6,064 nt of DNA from an uncultured Gemmiger sp. (GCA_944382805.1 CALWNS010000112.1:1-6064); one strand, 5' to 3'. Shown: positions 1-5,047, counted from the first letter of the stretch. A program made the numbers and translations. Notes: generated from the letters alone by a model not told the origin.

Positions 1-683
1 ACAAGAGCCTGGAGTTCGTGGGCGAGGGCGTCAAGAGCCTTTCGATGGACGACCGGCTGTGCATCTGCAACATGGCCATCGAAGCCGGGGCCAAGAACGG
101 CATCTTCCCGGTGGACGAGACCTGCGAAGCGTACCTGAAAGGGCGCAGCCAGCGCCCGTGGGTCAAGTACGAGGCCGATGCCGACGCCGAGTACGAGCGC
201 ACAGTGGTCATTGACCTGGATGCGCTGGAGCCGACCGTCGCCTACCCGCACCTGCCGGAAAACACCCACCCGGCCAAAGAGGGCAAGGGCATCAAGATCG
301 ACCAGATCGTGATCGGTTCGTGTACCAACGGCCGGCTGGAGGATATGGAAGCCGCCTATCGTATCCTGAACGGCAAGCATATCGCCAAGGGCGTGCGCGG
401 CATTATCATCCCCGCCACGATGGACGTGTACAAAGAGTGCATCCTGCGTGGCTACACCGCCGCCTTTATCGATGCGGGCTGCATCGTATCGACCCCGACC
501 TGCGGGCCGTGCCTGGGCGGGTATATGGGCATTTTGGCCGAAGGCGAACGCTGCGTATCCACGACCAACCGCAACTTTGTGGGCCGCATGGGCCATGTAG
601 ATTCCGAAGTGTATCTCGCCAGCCCCGCCACCGCCGCGGCCAGCGCGCTGACCGGGTACATCACCGACCCCAGGGAGGTTTGA
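1..683 (+). CDS. leuC: 3-isopropylmalate dehydratase large subunit, C-terminal part (5' end outside window)
   Basis: This is the catalytic, iron-sulfur subunit of isopropylmalate isomerase. With LeuD it converts 2-isopropylmalate to 3-isopropylmalate in cytosolic leucine synthesis. The reading frame enters from the left edge (first full codon at position 3) and stops with TGA at 681-683, giving about 227 residues of an expected roughly 420. The aconitase-type [4Fe-4S] ligands are visible: Cys in GSCTNGR (codon at 321) and the CxxC pair in TPTCGPCLGG (codons at 501 and 510). The early stretch LSMDDRLCICNMAIEAGAK is typical of the short archaeal/clostridial LeuC class. A GTG at 18 is an internal valine, not a start. 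leuD follows after 2 nt, and its ribosome site AGGGAGG (672-678) lies inside the last leuC codons, which suggests translational coupling and 1:1 subunit supply. Homoaconitase is the main alternative, but leuD-leuB next door favours LeuC. Confidence 0.96.
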   Translation, partial: KSLEFVGEGVKSLSMDDRLCICNMAIEAGAKNGIFPVDETCEAYLKGRSQRPWVKYEADADAEYERTVVIDLDALEPTVAYPHLPENTHPAKEGKGIKIDQIVIGSCTNGRLEDMEAAYRILNGKHIAKGVRGIIIPATMDVYKECILRGYTAAFIDAGCIVSTPTCGPCLGGYMGILAEGERCVSTTNRNFVGRMGHVDSEVYLASPATAAASALTGYITDPREV

Positions 684-685
684 AC

Positions 686-1171
686 ATGAAAGCACAAGGC
701 ACCGTTTTCAAGTACGGCGATAACATCGACACCGACGTCATCATCCCGGCGCGTTACCTGAACACCCAGAACGCCAAGGAACTGGCCGCGCACTGCATGG
801 AGGACATCGACAAAAGCTTTATCACCCGCGTACAGCCGGGCGATATCATGGTGGGGGGCGAAAACTTCGGCTGCGGTTCCAGCCGCGAGCACGCGCCGCT
901 GGCCATCAAGACGGCAGGCGTGAGCTGCGTGATCGCCAGGAGCTTTGCGCGCATCTTCTACCGCAACGCCATCAACATCGGCCTGCCGATCCTGGAATGC
1001 CCGGCGGCCAGCGAGGCCATCCGCGAAGGCGACGTGGTCAAGATCGACTTTGACACCGGCCTTATCACCGACGAAACGACCGGCCAGACCTTTGAGGCCG
1101 CGCCGTTCCCGCCGTTCATCCAAAAGATCATTACCGCCGGCGGGCTGATGAACAGCCTGCGGCAGGGATAA
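686..1171 (+). CDS. leuD: 3-isopropylmalate dehydratase small subunit
   Basis: This is the small swivelling subunit of isopropylmalate isomerase, the partner of the LeuC encoded just upstream. It has 161 residues, the usual size of the short archaeal/clostridial LeuD form (proteobacterial LeuD is nearer 200). Family motifs are intact: DTDVIIPARYLN at about residues 15-26, with the substrate-specificity loop YLNT at 24-27, and the signature GENFGCGSSREHAP at 58-71, followed by the SFARIFYRNAINIGLP core at 86-101. The start is ATG 686 because AGGGAGG at 672-678 lies 7 nt upstream and the product begins at the usual family N-terminus (MKAQGTVFKYGDNIDTD). An in-frame upstream extension to 320 is only leuC read in the wrong frame. 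leuB starts 18 nt after the stop. Confidence 0.96.
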   Translation: MKAQGTVFKYGDNIDTDVIIPARYLNTQNAKELAAHCMEDIDKSFITRVQPGDIMVGGENFGCGSSREHAPLAIKTAGVSCVIARSFARIFYRNAINIGLPILECPAASEAIREGDVVKIDFDTGLITDETTGQTFEAAPFPPFIQKIITAGGLMNSLRQG

Positions 1172-1189
1172 GCCAGGAAAGGAAAGAGC

Positions 1190-2260
1190 ATGGAGAAAAA
1201 CATTGCGCTGATCTACGGGGACTGTGCAAGCCCCGAGATCGTGACCCAGGCCGTCCGCGTGCTGGACGCCGTTGCGGCCAAGTACGGCCATACCTTTACC
1301 TATACCCGCGCCTATATGGGCGGCGAGGCCATCGACCAATTCGGCGACCCGCTGCCGCAGGCCGAGCTGGACAAATGCCTGGCGGCGGACAGCGTGCTGC
1401 TGGGCGCGGTGGGCGGCCCCAAATGGGAGGGCGTGCCCGGCGACAAGCGCCCCGAAAAAGGCCTTTTGCGCCTGCGCGCCGGCATGGGGCTGTACGCCAA
1501 CAGCCGCCCGGCGAAGATCTGGCCGCAGCTGGCCGATGCCAGCCCGCTGAAAAAGGAGATCGTGGACCGCGGCATCGACTTTATCGTGGTGCGCGAACTG
1601 ATCGGCGGCGTCTATTTTGGCGAGCACAAGACCTTCCACCAGGACGGCGAGCTGAAAGCCGTGGACGTGATGCCCTATTCGGAGCATGAGATCGAGCGCA
1701 TTGGGCGCATCGGCTTTGAGACGGCGATGAAGCGCCGCAAAAAGCTGACCTGCGTGGACAAGGCGAACGTGCTGGACACCAGCCGCCTGTGGCGGCGCGT
1801 GCTGGAAAAGCTGGCGCCGGAATACCCGGAGGTGCAGTTCAGCGAGATGTTTGTGGACAACGCCGCCATGCAGATCTGCAAGGACCCGAGCCAGTTTGAT
1901 GTGATCGTGACCGAGAATATGTTCGGCGATATCCTTTCGGACGAAGCCAGCGAGATCACGGGGTCCATCGGCATGGTGCCCTCCTCCAGCCTGGGGGCCG
2001 GGCCGCGCGGGCTGTACGAGCCGATCCATGGCTCGGCGCCGGACATTGCCGGGCAGGACAAAGTAAACCCCATCGCCTGCATTTTGTCGGCGGCGATGAT
2101 GCTGCGCTACAGCTTTGATATGCCCGCCGAGGCCGACGCCATCGAAGCGGCGGTCTCCGGCGTGCTGGACGCCGGGCTGCGCACGGCGGATATCATGCAG
2201 GAGAGCTGCACCCTTGTCGGCTGTGCAGCCATGGGGGACGCGATCCTGGCGCGGCTGTAA
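1190..2260 (+). CDS. leuB: 3-isopropylmalate dehydrogenase
   Basis: This enzyme oxidatively decarboxylates 3-isopropylmalate to 2-oxoisocaproate using NAD+, the step after LeuCD. It has 356 residues, the usual length. Matched by memory to the Thermus enzyme, these are present: substrate-specificity residues E89, L92, L93 (motif RPEKGLLRLR); malate-binding arginines R96, R106, R135; Y142 and K191 of the catalytic pair (GGVYFGE, VDKANVL); metal aspartates D223, D247, D251 in the family signature NMFGDILSDEASE; and the NAD-specifying aspartate D285 in HGSAPDIAG. The N-terminal nucleotide loop, usually GDGIGPE, reads GDCASPE (residues 10-16). ANLRPA is ANSRPA at 103-108. The start is ATG 1190, with AGGAAAGGAAAG (1175-1186) just upstream, 18 nt after leuD. 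It is the last gene of the leu operon. Confidence 0.96.
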   Translation: MEKNIALIYGDCASPEIVTQAVRVLDAVAAKYGHTFTYTRAYMGGEAIDQFGDPLPQAELDKCLAADSVLLGAVGGPKWEGVPGDKRPEKGLLRLRAGMGLYANSRPAKIWPQLADASPLKKEIVDRGIDFIVVRELIGGVYFGEHKTFHQDGELKAVDVMPYSEHEIERIGRIGFETAMKRRKKLTCVDKANVLDTSRLWRRVLEKLAPEYPEVQFSEMFVDNAAMQICKDPSQFDVIVTENMFGDILSDEASEITGSIGMVPSSSLGAGPRGLYEPIHGSAPDIAGQDKVNPIACILSAAMMLRYSFDMPAEADAIEAAVSGVLDAGLRTADIMQESCTLVGCAAMGDAILARL

Positions 2261-2270
2261 AGCGGCGGGC

Positions 2271-2307
2271 AAAAAAGGCCGGCCGCCTGTTGTGCGAAGG
2301 CGGCCGG
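2271..2307 (-). terminator. Intrinsic terminator for the minus-strand padR/membrane-protein unit
   Basis: A perfect 10-bp stem, CCGGCCGCCT (2279-2288) with AGGCGGCCGG (2298-2307), encloses a 9-nt loop. On the minus strand it is followed, two bases later, by six T (complement of 2271-2276). On the plus strand it is followed by ATAAAAAA, so it cannot work as a normal plus-strand terminator. It ends the convergent minus-strand unit just 11 nt past the leuB stop. Confidence 0.65.
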
Positions 2308-2366
2308 ATAAAAAACCAAAACATCCCCCATAAGAGCCAAAAGAGGAAACCCATCAATCTGTTTTG

Positions 2367-2409
2367 ACCCCGCCCGGGCTGTATGCAAAGCCCGGGCGGG
2401 GTATTTTAT
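2367..2409 (+). terminator. Intrinsic terminator of the leu operon
   Basis: A perfect 14-bp GC-rich stem pairs 2367-2380 with 2389-2402 around an 8-nt loop, and TATTTTAT follows on the plus strand. It lies 107 nt after the leuB stop and only 10 nt beyond the stop codon of the convergent minus-strand gene. The minus-strand flank (TCAAAACAG) has no T-run, so I assign it to plus-strand transcripts. The very strong stem could still pause RNA polymerase on the other strand. Confidence 0.8.
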
Positions 2410-2411
2410 GC

Positions 2412-3113
2412 CTATTGCGCGCCGGTATCCTCCCCCGCCGCTTCCCCACCGCCGCGCCAGGGGCGGCGGGCGGCGGCGCGGTTGTAGCGGGCGCGGCGGA
2501 CAAAGTAGCTGACGATATAAAACAGCAGTTCCAGCGCGGCTATCACAAAGCTTGTCAGCCGCGGCAGGCGCTGGAACTGGATCCAGATCACCGCCGTGAT
2601 GATGCAGGTCGCCGCCGCCAGACTGAGCGCGCCGATCCACATTTCGCGGCGGGCGCGCGGCCAGCGGCTGATCCAGATGCGGCGCTGCCCGCAGGCCATC
2701 AGGTACCCCAGCAGCAGGCACGGCAGGCACAGCGCCAGCACCGCCGCCGTCACGCCGTCCTGGCCCATAAACCCGCCCCAGACCGCCAGCGCTATATGCA
2801 GCAGGTATAGCGGCCGGGTGCTCAAGGCCCAGAAATAATCGGCAAAAGAGCCAGGGTCGATCTCGCGGGCGATCTCGTCATACAGCGCCTGCCGGTCCGG
2901 GCCAAGGGCCTTGGCCAGCGTTGTGCCCTGCTGCTCCGCCGCCTGGGCCATATCGATCATGTCCTTGCGCACGCGCTCGACTTCATACAGGTTCCAGCTC
3001 CCCTTGCGCACCGAGTACATCACGTCCTCAACGGTATGGCAGTCCGGGCCGGTCAGCGCCTGAAAGCGGCGGTCGTTCTCCTTTTTTAATTGTGCATATT
3101 CGTTTGGGCGCAT
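2412..3113 (-). CDS. Four-helix membrane protein with an N-terminal DUF1048/HAAS-like domain, partner of PadR
   Basis: This is a 233-residue protein of unknown function. Residues about 1-95 are polar and helical, with charged spacing (YEVERVRKDMIDMAQAAEQQG, then LAKALGPDRQALYDEI) resembling the DUF1048/HAAS helical domain often encoded beside PadR regulators. Four hydrophobic segments follow at about 100-116, 121-140, 158-178 and 187-204. The tail is basic then acidic (RRARYNR...GEDTGAQ). No catalytic motif or signal peptide is seen. The start is ATG at 3113, with AAGGAGGA (3121-3128) 7 nt upstream. The padR stop is 3 nt before this start, so the two genes are translationally coupled. Such pairs usually act in envelope homeostasis or stress sensing, with the PadR repressor controlling both genes. 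That role is inference from context, and the family assignment is from remembered patterns only. Confidence 0.8.
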   Translation of the reverse strand: MRPNEYAQLKKENDRRFQALTGPDCHTVEDVMYSVRKGSWNLYEVERVRKDMIDMAQAAEQQGTTLAKALGPDRQALYDEIAREIDPGSFADYFWALSTRPLYLLHIALAVWGGFMGQDGVTAAVLALCLPCLLLGYLMACGQRRIWISRWPRARREMWIGALSLAAATCIITAVIWIQFQRLPRLTSFVIAALELLFYIVSYFVRRARYNRAAARRPWRGGGEAAGEDTGAQ

Positions 3114-3116
3114 CGC

Positions 3117-3449
3117 TCATTCCTCCTTGCCGTCGGCCAGGACCTGTTGCACGGCGGCGGCGGTCTCGCGCCAGGCGGCTGTAAAATCGGCCAGCGTCTG
3201 CCGCCCGGCCGGGGTCAGGGCGTAATACTTGCGGCTGGGTCCGGCCGGCGAAGCGCGGTAGGACGCCGCGACCAGGCCTTTGCGCTCCAGCCGCAGCAGC
3301 AGCGGGTAGAGCGTGCCTTCGGTAATATCGGCAAAGCCGCTTTGCCGCAATGTGGCCGCAATGGCGTAGCCGTAGCTGGGCGCGCGGGCGATGATCTGCA
3401 AAATGCAGCCTTCCAGCGTGCCTTTGCGCAGCTGGCTGCGGTCAAACAT
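3117..3449 (-). CDS. PadR family transcriptional repressor
   Basis: This is a small winged-helix DNA-binding protein of 110 residues, the usual size of the short PadR subfamily (PadR-s2). The N-terminal helices LRKGTLEGCILQIIA (7-21), the SYGYAIAATLR segment (25-35), the recognition helix region ITEGTLYPLLLRLERKG (42-58) and the wing with GPSRKYYALTPAGRQ (70-84) follow the family order closely. The C-terminal helix (about 86-106) is the dimerisation helix. The start is ATG 3449, with a GGAAGGGGG-type ribosome site 7 nt upstream. It is the first gene of a two-gene unit with the membrane protein downstream. A strong promoter lies at 3521-3549, and repeats around it could be its own operator. 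PadR regulators commonly repress themselves and the adjacent membrane protein in response to an amphipathic ligand; the ligand here is unknown. Confidence 0.93.
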   Translation of the reverse strand: MFDRSQLRKGTLEGCILQIIARAPSYGYAIAATLRQSGFADITEGTLYPLLLRLERKGLVAASYRASPAGPSRKYYALTPAGRQTLADFTAAWRETAAAVQQVLADGKEE

Positions 3450-3488
3450 TGCGGTACCCCCTTCCCCGCTTTGCGGCAGAGCCGTTCA

Positions 3489-3538
3489 GCTACTTTGTTA
3501 TGCAAGGTTCCTTTGGCTATATTGTATCACAAGGTAGC
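3489..3538. promoter_or_regulatory. Possible PadR operator: spaced inverted repeat over the padR promoter
   Basis: GCTACTTTGT (3489-3498) and ACAAGGTAGC (3529-3538) form a 10-bp inverted repeat with one mismatch, their centres 40 bp apart. One arm lies between the -35 and -10 boxes and the other about 20 nt downstream of the predicted start. Between them, AAGGTTCCTT (3504-3513) is a small interrupted inverted repeat at the expected +1. The placement suits a repressor site; that PadR binds here is inference. Confidence 0.35.
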
Positions 3539-3549
3539 AGCGCGGTCAA
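3521..3549 (-). promoter_or_regulatory. Sigma-A promoter of the padR unit
   Basis: On the minus strand, TTGACC (3544-3549) and TACAAT (3521-3526) are separated by exactly 17 bp, each one base from consensus. Transcription should start near 3514, about 65 nt before the padR ATG. The promoter sits directly after the terminator of the upstream minus-strand gene, which supports a separate padR transcript. Confidence 0.75.
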
Positions 3550-3571
3550 TAACCCCGCCGCCGTGCGGCAT

Positions 3572-3602
3572 AAAAAAACCGTACCGAAAAACTCGGTACG
3601 GT
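3572..3602 (-). terminator. Intrinsic terminator of the acyltransferase gene
   Basis: ACCGTACCGA (3578-3587) pairs perfectly with TCGGTACGGT (3593-3602) around the 5-nt loop AAAAC. On the minus strand a run of seven T follows (complement of 3572-3578). It starts 11 nt after the stop codon of the transferase gene, so it closes a single-gene unit and insulates it from padR. Confidence 0.88.
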
Positions 3603-3613
3603 ACAGGGCACGC

Positions 3614-4147
3614 TTACTTTCTTTCCCTCCACGGGCTTTGGATGATCTGGCCGGAATCGACCTTGGTCTGCGCTTCCACACGCGCGCCGGCCTTGACGAT
3701 GCCGCCGGGGGCGATGTGTACGCCGGCGCCCAGGGCGGCGTCGTGGTCCACAACGGCCCCGGCGTTGAGCAGGCAGCCCACCCCGACGCGCACATTGGCG
3801 CCGACGAAGGCAAACGGCAGCACCACGCTGCCCGCCCCCAGCCCGGCCGAGCGGCTGACCACCGCCGCCGGGTGGATAAACACCGGCAGCTTGTAGCCCA
3901 CGGCGGTCAGCTTTTGGATCAGCTGCACGCGCAGGGCGTTGTTGCCCAGCGCCACAAAGGCGGCCGGGCAGCGGCGGCGCAGCGCGGGGTCCACATAGTC
4001 GCGCAGCGCCCCGGCACAGCCGGGGGCGTTATCGTCCAGATAGACCGGCTTGCCCCAGCCGCAGTCCTCCAGCATTTCGCCCAGCTCGGCGCCAAAGCCG
4101 CCGCGCCCCAGCACCAGGATGTGGGAATATTTCGTTAAAACCGGCAT
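3614..4147 (-). CDS. NeuD/PglD-like sugar O-/N-acyltransferase, short form
   Basis: This is a probable acyl-CoA-dependent transferase of 177 residues. The N-terminal part is Rossmann-like, as in NeuD/PglD: HILVLGRGGFGAELGEML (9-26), YLDDN (36-40) and VALGNNALR (65-73). From IHPAAVV (91) on, hexapeptide repeats predict a left-handed beta-helix (GLGAGS, FVGANV, RVGVGC, ALGAGV, IVKAGA). VDHD at 133-136 supplies a His at the place of the catalytic base of PglD-type enzymes, and HIAPGG follows at 144-149. The end, GQIIQSPWRERK, lacks the usual last coil (GAGSVV...VGNPA), so the protein is some 30 residues shorter than the roughly 200-215 typical. The start is ATG 4147 with AGGGGG at 4155-4160. It stands alone with its own promoter and terminator, away from any glycan cluster visible here, so the acceptor sugar cannot be named. 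Confidence 0.8.
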   Translation of the reverse strand: MPVLTKYSHILVLGRGGFGAELGEMLEDCGWGKPVYLDDNAPGCAGALRDYVDPALRRRCPAAFVALGNNALRVQLIQKLTAVGYKLPVFIHPAAVVSRSAGLGAGSVVLPFAFVGANVRVGVGCLLNAGAVVDHDAALGAGVHIAPGGIVKAGARVEAQTKVDSGQIIQSPWRERK

Positions 4148-4173
4148 AGGATAGCCCCCTGTTCGTTTTTTTC

Positions 4174-4202
4174 AGTATAACACGGTTTTGGGGCGGGCAC
4201 AA
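4174..4202 (-). promoter_or_regulatory. Promoter of the acyltransferase gene (extended -10)
   Basis: The minus strand carries TGTTATACT, an extended -10 with TATACT at 4174-4179. TTGTGC (4197-4202) lies 17 bp upstream as a weak -35. The predicted start is near 4167, about 20 nt before the ATG. It is divergent from the purE promoter, about 108 bp away, with an AT-rich stretch between them. Confidence 0.6.
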
Positions 4203-4309
4203 GCGCGGAAATAAGTCATACTTTTGTTTTTTCACTCCATCAAAATCGACAAAAAACACGCGGCAAACGGTGTGCGGCTGGCAACTTATCCGAAAAGAGG
4301 GCTGCCCGC

Positions 4310-4338
4310 TTGCATTTTTGGCGGCGGGGCTTTACACT
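4310..4338 (+). promoter_or_regulatory. Candidate promoter of the purE transcript
   Basis: TTGCAT (4310-4315) and TACACT (4333-4338) are spaced by 17 bp, a moderate sigma-A match. The predicted start, near 4345, leaves a leader of roughly 160 nt before the terminator-like hairpin and about 200 nt before purE. The 4203-4309 stretch between this and the divergent transferase promoter shows no gene; it holds AT-rich sequence and a GCAAACG element at 4263-4269. Confidence 0.5.
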
Positions 4339-4389
4339 GAATTTACAGGATGTCCAACTCTTTCTTTGCAAAGGCGGGAGGGGCGCACG

Positions 4390-4488
4390 ATGCCGAACTT
4401 TTGGAAACAGCATGAACCGTGCCGCGCCACCCGTGTACGCCGGGGGCTGGGCAGCCGTATATCCATATCCGCAGCAAGCGCAGTGTAA
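4390..4488 (+). CDS. Possible 32-residue leader peptide upstream of purE
   Basis: ATG 4390 has a strong ribosome site, GGGAGGGG (4376-4383), 6 nt upstream, better than anything preceding purE in the usual place. The frame runs 32 codons to TAA at 4486-4488. The peptide begins MPNFWKQHEPCRATRVRRG, is rich in Arg (five) and Ser (four), and shows no recognisable domain, signal peptide or membrane segment. The stop codon falls inside the 5' arm and loop of the terminator-like hairpin at 4477-4502, so a ribosome finishing this ORF would cover and open that stem. That arrangement is what one expects of a transcription-attenuation leader. It overlaps the in-frame upstream extension of purE in a different frame. 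It may simply be a chance ORF; conservation is untested. Confidence 0.4.
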   Translation: MPNFWKQHEPCRATRVRRGLGSRISISAASAV

Positions 4489-4512
4489 GTATACGCTGCG
4501 CTGTTTTATTTG
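4477..4512 (+). terminator. Intrinsic-terminator-like hairpin in the purE leader (possible attenuator)
   Basis: AGCGCAGTGTA (4477-4487) pairs with TACGCTGCGCT (4492-4502) over 11 bp with one G-U wobble and an AGTA tetraloop, followed by GTTTTATTT (4503-4511). It lies upstream of purE and downstream of the predicted purE promoter, so by position it would act as an attenuator rather than as the end of a transcript. No other gene ends here except the possible leader ORF. Confidence 0.6.
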
Positions 4513-4529
4513 CTGTTCGCTGCGAAAAC

Positions 4530-4534
4530 AGGAG
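4530..4534 (+). promoter_or_regulatory. Shine-Dalgarno sequence of purE without a start codon at normal distance
   Basis: AGGAG is a strong ribosome site in front of purE. The in-frame codon 6 nt downstream, where a start is expected, is ACT (4541-4543). A TTG at 4537 is out of frame and meets TAA after two codons. The next in-frame ATG is 36 nt away at 4571. Confidence 0.55.
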
Positions 4535-4540
4535 TTTTGC

Positions 4541-5047
4541 ACTAAGGAACAGAAAAAAGTAGCCGTCATTATGGGTTCGGACAGCGACTGGCCGGTGGTG
4601 GAGGGCGCGTGCCGCGTGCTGAAGGAATTCGGCGTGCCGTATGAGGCGCGCATCCTTTCGGCCCACCGCACGCCGGAAGCCGCCGCCGCATTTGCCAAAA
4701 GCGCCCGCGCCAACGGCTATGGCGTGATCCTGTGCGCGGCCGGCATGGCCGCCCACCTGGCCGGCGCTTTTGCGGCCAACACCACGCTGCCGGTGGTGGG
4801 CATCCCGATGAAGGGCGGCGCGCTGGACGGCCTGGACGCGCTGCTGGCCACCGTGCAGATGCCCTCCGGCTTCCCGGTGGCGACGGTGGCGCTCAACGGC
4901 GCGAAAAACGCGGCCTACCTGGCCGTGTCCATCCTGGCCGTGGGCGACGATCGCCTGGCCGCCAAGCTGGATGATTTCCGCCAGGATACCGCCGCCGCCA
5001 TTGCCAAAAAGGACGCCGCCGTGGCGGCCGAAGCCGCCGCGCTGTAA
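4541..5047 (+). CDS. purE: 5-(carboxyamino)imidazole ribonucleotide mutase (PurE); start codon unresolved
   Basis: PurE makes CAIR for de novo purine synthesis by moving the carboxylate of N5-CAIR. The left boundary is set by homology, not by a start codon: from 4541 the frame reads xKEQKKVAVIMGSDSDWP, the expected N-terminus, giving about 168 residues, the usual length. Motifs are GSDSDWP, the catalytic-histidine motif SAHRTP, and GMAAHLAG plus VQMPSGFPVATVA, which resemble class I PurE rather than class II (no AGRSNGLGP). The first codon would be ACT, 6 nt after AGGAG. Candidate true starts are ATG 4571 (158 residues, no ribosome site, loses beta-strand 1) and ATG 4412 (211 residues, weak ribosome site, adds 43 unmatched residues across the attenuator). 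A sequencing error or lost start is also possible. No purK is adjacent. purC follows after 115 nt. Confidence 0.9.
   Translation, partial: TKEQKKVAVIMGSDSDWPVVEGACRVLKEFGVPYEARILSAHRTPEAAAAFAKSARANGYGVILCAAGMAAHLAGAFAANTTLPVVGIPMKGGALDGLDALLATVQMPSGFPVATVALNGAKNAAYLAVSILAVGDDRLAAKLDDFRQDTAAAIAKKDAAVAAEAAAL

Noticed and set aside
452..2272. 606-codon open frame on the minus strand opposite leuC, leuD and leuB
   Set aside because: It is the antisense shadow of well-supported leu genes in GC-rich DNA. The translation is low-complexity, rich in His, Ala and Gly, with no recognisable motif and no ribosome site.
2193..2354. 53-codon minus-strand frame starting MGFLLWLLWGMFWFFI, like a small membrane peptide
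   Set aside because: It has no ribosome site and reads straight through the 2279-2307 terminator hairpin and into antisense leuB. The hydrophobic start comes from a T-rich stretch.
4029..4259. Minus-strand frame starting in the AT-rich gap upstream of the acyltransferase
   Set aside because: It starts upstream of the predicted promoter of the real gene, has no ribosome site, and overlaps the transferase in another frame.
4364..4373. CTTTGCAAAG, a perfect 10-bp palindrome before the leader ribosome site
   Set aside because: It is short enough to occur by chance, and as RNA the arms could not form a stable hairpin with a usable loop. There is no second copy near purC.
4345..4500. Known purine-related riboswitch (guanine, PRPP/ykkC or ZTP) in the purE leader
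   Set aside because: I compared the remembered core motifs of each. Only the 7-mer CTGGGCA resembles the ZTP 3' domain, without the CGCC placement or the 5' domain. A covariance-model search (Rfam) would decide.
4310..4540. purE starting at TTG 4310 with an N-terminal extension of about 77 residues
   Set aside because: TTG 4310 is part of the predicted -35 box, lacks a ribosome site, and the extension has no resemblance to PurE.
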